NCBI GenBank assembly: GCA_964540575.1
Contig: CAZINI010000064.1
Span: 1-15,334 of the forward strand
Length of the DNA stretch: 15,334 bases
Source: UMGS1889 sp964540575
GTDB lineage: Bacteria > Bacillota > Clostridia > Oscillospirales > Ruminococcaceae
Direction of reading: 5' to 3'
The translations under genes and the position numbers were made by a program. Shown piece after piece: positions 12,633 to 15,334 of the stretch. Numbering within the stretch: position 1 is the first letter of the stretch; each line of letters opens with the position of its first letter. The notes below the pieces were generated by a model. The model was not told the origin of the DNA, did no database searches, and was given only the letters and a program-made list of their open reading frames with translations.

Positions 12633-14774
12633 ATGAAAGAAAAGATAGATTACCGTGAAATATACAAAAAGCGAATTCTCTGCATTTTAAAGCAGAATGA
12701 CAAAAAGTGCGTTTCCTACAAAACGCTTTACGGCAAATGCAAGGGCAAAAAGCCTCGTCCCGATGCGTTCAAGGCGGCTGTTCGGGAGATGAAGGAGTCG
12801 GGCGAGATATTCGAGAGGAAGGACGGCTTCGTTATCTGTGCGTCCTACGGGATATTTACCGCAACCGTTGCAAGAGTGGCGAAAACCTTCGGCTTTATCA
12901 CCCGTCAGGAGGACGGTGCGGAGATTTTTGTCCCCGGGAAATTTTTGAAGGGTGCAATGCCCAATGACGTGGTGCTTGCACGGCTTATCCCACAGCGTGG
13001 AGAAAGCCCCGAGGGCGAGGTCGTGAAGATAATACAGGAGAATTTCTCACGGTTTACGGGAACGGTCATCTGTGAGTTCGGACATTTCTATGTTCAGCCC
13101 GACAGCTTGACAAAAGAGCCGCTGCCCGTGGCAAAATCGGACGTTACCTGTCACGAGGGTGACAAGGTTCTTGCGGAGGTATACAGGCGGGGCGAACGCC
13201 ATTCGGAGCATTCCGTCAGAGTGGTGATGAGCTTCGGTTCGGCGGAAAATGCAACGGCGTCCGCAAAGGCTGTGCTTATGCTGAACGGCGTTGAAACGGA
13301 GTTCCCGTCGGAGGTCATGGACGAGGCAAAGAGAGCCGAGAAAATGGGCATTCCCAAGGGCGAAACGGAAAAGCGTCTTGACCTTCGTGAGCTGCCGATT
13401 TTCACCATTGACGGGGCTGACACCAAGGATATTGACGATGCTGTTTACGTTAAGGAGATAGAGGACGGCTTCGAGCTGAGCGTTCATATTGCAGACGTTT
13501 CCTTTTATGTGAAACCGAAATCTGCTTTGGATAATAACGCATTTTCAAGGGGAACGTCCATCTATTATGCAGATAAAGTTATCCCAATGCTGCCCAAGGA
13601 GCTTTCCAACGGCATATGCTCACTCAATCCACAAGAGGACAGACTGGCATTTTCCTGCATTATGCAGCTGGACGGCGAGGGAAATCTTAAGAAATGGAAA
13701 TTCTCAAAATCCGTTATCCGCTCTCGTGTAAAGGGCGTTTATACGGAGATAAACCGCATTTTAAAGGGCGATGCGGACGACGAGCTTCGGGAAAAATATG
13801 CCGAAGTGTGGGACGTTATCCCCATAATGAAAAAGCTTGCGGACATTCTCACAGCCAACAAGCTGAAAAGAGGTGCTCCACAGCTTGACACCCCCGAATG
13901 CAAGCTTATCCTTGATGAAAATGACCGCTGCGTTGACGTTAAACGCCGTGAGCGGGGCGAAGCCGAGCTTATTATCGAGGAATTTATGCTGATGGCAAAT
14001 ACCTGTGCCGCAAAGACCGCAAAGGAGCGTCAGGTGCCGTTCGTTTACCGTGTTCACGAGGACCCAAGCCCGCAAAAGATCGCCGATCTAAAGGAAGCCT
14101 GCGACAGGCTTAATCTGACTATGCCGCAATTTTCCGAGGTAAAGCCCGTGCATCTGGCGGAGCTGCTGAGGAGCGTTGAAGATTCGGAGATGAAGCCTGT
14201 TATCAACAATATGGTTCTCCGTTCAATGGCAAAGGCGAAATATTCCGATGAACCGCTGGGACATTTCGGGCTGGTTCTGGAGGATTATGCACATTTTACG
14301 TCACCTATCAGACGTTATCCCGACCTTGCTATCCACCGTATTCTTACGGACGTTTGCTATAATAAGATGGAAGGCAAGCTGGTGAAGAAGCGTTACGAGG
14401 GCTTTGCAAAGGCGGCTTCGGAACAGTCCTCCGCATGTGAGCTGACGGCTATGCGTGTGGAGCGGGAGTGCGAGGACTGCTATATGGCGGAATATATGCA
14501 GGCTCATCTGGGCGAGGAATTTGACGCTATCATCAGCGGAATGACCGACTACGGCTTTTATGCGGAGCTGGACAACACCGTTGAGGGGCTTGTGAAGCTG
14601 GAAACTCTCGGCACGGGCTATGAATTTGACGGAATGTTCAGCATTACCAAGGACGGAAAGACCGTTTATAAGGTCGGCGGCAGGGTGCGTGTAAAGTGCG
14701 TGAAAGCGTCCGTTTCGTCGGGACAGGTGGACTTCGTTGTTGCGGAAGCAGGCGGAATAATTCATAATTCATAA
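12633..14774 (+). CDS. rnr: Ribonuclease R
   Basis: A 713-aa processive 3'-5' exoribonuclease that degrades structured RNA in the cytoplasm and takes part in tmRNA-linked quality control. Domain order: winged-helix region (about 10-70), cold-shock/OB domains (about 73-200), RNB catalytic domain (about 247-580) and an S1 domain (about 627-706). The catalytic motif TIDGADTKDIDDAV (258-271) provides D260, D266, D268 and D269, the counterparts of the four metal-binding aspartates of E. coli RNase R. HFTSPIRRYPDL (554-565) is the conserved RNB C-terminal signature. The protein ends shortly after the S1 domain with no Lys-rich tail. Its last residues (IIHNS) and stop codon lie in an ATAATTCATAATGCATAAT-type repeat. 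GGAGGG (12620-12625) lies seven bases before the ATG. No smpB follows within the window. Confidence 0.96.
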   Translation: MKEKIDYREIYKKRILCILKQNDKKCVSYKTLYGKCKGKKPRPDAFKAAVREMKESGEIFERKDGFVICASYGIFTATVARVAKTFGFITRQEDGAEIFVPGKFLKGAMPNDVVLARLIPQRGESPEGEVVKIIQENFSRFTGTVICEFGHFYVQPDSLTKEPLPVAKSDVTCHEGDKVLAEVYRRGERHSEHSVRVVMSFGSAENATASAKAVLMLNGVETEFPSEVMDEAKRAEKMGIPKGETEKRLDLRELPIFTIDGADTKDIDDAVYVKEIEDGFELSVHIADVSFYVKPKSALDNNAFSRGTSIYYADKVIPMLPKELSNGICSLNPQEDRLAFSCIMQLDGEGNLKKWKFSKSVIRSRVKGVYTEINRILKGDADDELREKYAEVWDVIPIMKKLADILTANKLKRGAPQLDTPECKLILDENDRCVDVKRRERGEAELIIEEFMLMANTCAAKTAKERQVPFVYRVHEDPSPQKIADLKEACDRLNLTMPQFSEVKPVHLAELLRSVEDSEMKPVINNMVLRSMAKAKYSDEPLGHFGLVLEDYAHFTSPIRRYPDLAIHRILTDVCYNKMEGKLVKKRYEGFAKAASEQSSACELTAMRVERECEDCYMAEYMQAHLGEEFDAIISGMTDYGFYAELDNTVEGLVKLETLGTGYEFDGMFSITKDGKTVYKVGGRVRVKCVKASVSSGQVDFVVAEAGGIIHNS

Positions 14775-14794
14775 TGCATAATGCATAATTATTA
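14757..14794 (+). repeat. Short ATAATGCATA-type tandem repeat at the rnr 3' end
   Basis: Overlapping units of the form ATAATTC and ATAATGC repeated about five times. It supplies the last codons and the TAA stop of rnr and runs directly into the inverted-repeat element that follows. Confidence 0.8.
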
Positions 14795-14897
14795 AACTAT
14801 AGTAAACGTCATATATTTTTCTATCCGCCGAAGGCGGGTAGAAAAATATACTTAACTCAAGCTCAAAGTAAAATAATTTTTGTCGTTTACTATAGTT
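14795..14897. repeat. MITE-like inverted-repeat element with central hairpin
   Basis: Ends AACTATAGTAAACGTCA (14795-14811) and TGTCGTTTACTATAGTT (14881-14897) are complementary at 16 of 17 positions. Inside is a hairpin (14812-14829 with 14833-14850, 18 positions, one G-U, loop GAA). It is 103 bp long and encodes nothing. I see no clear target-site duplication, so mobility is not shown. Confidence 0.7.
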
Positions 14898-15033
14898 ATT
14901 GCAAATGTAGTTTCACAAACCGACAAAGGTCAGTAAGGCAGCAGGCGGAAAACCAATAACAAACTACCCCAAAACACAACAAATCATATCCCATCACAAA
15001 ATGTAAAGCGGGGAAAAGAGGGTGGGGTGAAAG
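14895..15033 (-). repeat. Dispersed repeat, copy 2 (inverted partner at 1-140)
   Basis: The reverse complement of this stretch matches bases 1-140, with 36 identical bases at the outer end. It overlaps the right end of the MITE-like element by three bases. Confidence 0.85.
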
Positions 15034-15287
15034 GGAAAAGGTGAATGCAAATTCTTCCTAGCGGAATAATTCGGGGGAAACGTTAGGGGCGGGGGAAACT
15101 CCCTGCTTTGCGTTAGGGTTTGTTGTGTCCCCCGCCCATATAGTTTCCCCCTTTGCGGGGGCACCACAAATTTACAAAGGTTACTAAAGTAGTGTGGGGA
15201 AAAGAAAGCAGAACGGGCAAAGTGCAAAATTTCTGTGAAATAGCAATAACCGCAGGTTCTTTCCGCCGCTTGACAGCGGCGGCGGGG
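15034..15287. other. Non-coding G-rich repeat region with competing stems
   Basis: No gene is supported. GGGCGGGGGA (15087-15096) can pair with TCCCCCGCCC (15128-15137), or the overlapping GGGGGAAACT (15091-15100) with AGTTTCCCCC (15142-15151); the two stems exclude each other. CCCCC/GGGGG around TTTGC gives a third hairpin nearby. A 7-bp hairpin CCGCCGC/GCGGCGG (15263-15282) sits where the composite repeat has its variable hairpin. Confidence 0.6.
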
Positions 15288-15328
15288 GCAAAAAATATCT
15301 CGGGGGTTAACCCCGAGATATTTTTTGC
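15288..15328. terminator. Bidirectional terminator-like hairpin, repeat copy 3
   Basis: Same frame as at 10869-10909 and 11047-11087: GCAAAAAA, variable arm TATCTC, G-run, TTAA, C-run, GAGATA, TTTTTTGC. The variable arms pair perfectly. The window ends in GCGGCACC, the next bases of the composite repeat, so this is probably a third, truncated view of that repeat. Confidence 0.8.
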
Positions 15329-15334
15329 GGCACC

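Noticed and set aside
14812..14850. Intrinsic terminator of rnr
   Set aside because: The stem is strong, but no T-run follows on either strand; the T residues are in the 5' arm. It is better described as the core of an inverted-repeat element.
14994..15227. A 77-residue open frame on the minus strand
   Set aside because: Low-complexity Pro/Phe/Ser product from a G-rich repeat region; no family pattern or ribosome binding site.

Overview
The window looks like a chromosomal segment of a gut or rumen Clostridia species, most likely Ruminococcus-like (Oscillospiraceae). The reasons are the gene types (a group B-like [FeFe] hydrogenase, a CUT1 sugar transporter without its own ATPase, a BlaI/BlaR1 pair, a secG...rnr cluster), strong AGGAGG ribosome binding sites, consensus sigma-A promoters and many short palindromic repeats between genes. 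The genus is an inference. I see no phage, plasmid, rRNA, tRNA or CRISPR signature.

Layout. 1-411: repeat-rich leader ending in a consensus promoter. 412-1245 (+): membrane-anchored zinc-ribbon protein. 1327-2835 (+): standalone [FeFe] hydrogenase. 2868-2912: bidirectional terminator. 2928-3608 (-): DUF2461 protein. 3991-7926 (+): sugar ABC operon (lipoprotein, two permeases, DUF624-like membrane protein), ending in a bidirectional terminator. 7989-8224: dense array of perfect hairpins. 8240-10541 (-): blaI-blaR1-type regulator/metalloprotease pair with two operator palindromes. 10643-11318: a composite repeat present twice head to head, forming a ~676-bp imperfect palindrome between two outward-facing promoters. 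11423-14774 (+): secG, a DUF1963 gene and rnr. 14775-15334: non-coding repeats, one of them an inverted copy of the first 140 bases of the window.

How it works together. The ABC operon should import an oligosaccharide or sugar using an ATPase encoded elsewhere. The hydrogenase fits fermentative H2 metabolism. BlaR1-like protease and BlaI-like repressor form an envelope-stress or antibiotic-sensing switch that probably represses its own promoter. secG and rnr are housekeeping genes for protein export and RNA decay; the usual neighbour smpB does not follow rnr here.

The genes are of recognisable families. The unusual material is between them: (i) a flush four-way-junction arrangement of hairpins followed by three more perfect hairpins, probably the 3' UTR of the blaI-blaR1 message; (ii) a dispersed repeat family carrying a bidirectional terminator whose stem changes in a compensatory way between copies; (iii) a short element found 25-37 bases upstream of three promoters; (iv) short tandem repeats that supply or abut the stop codons of three genes.
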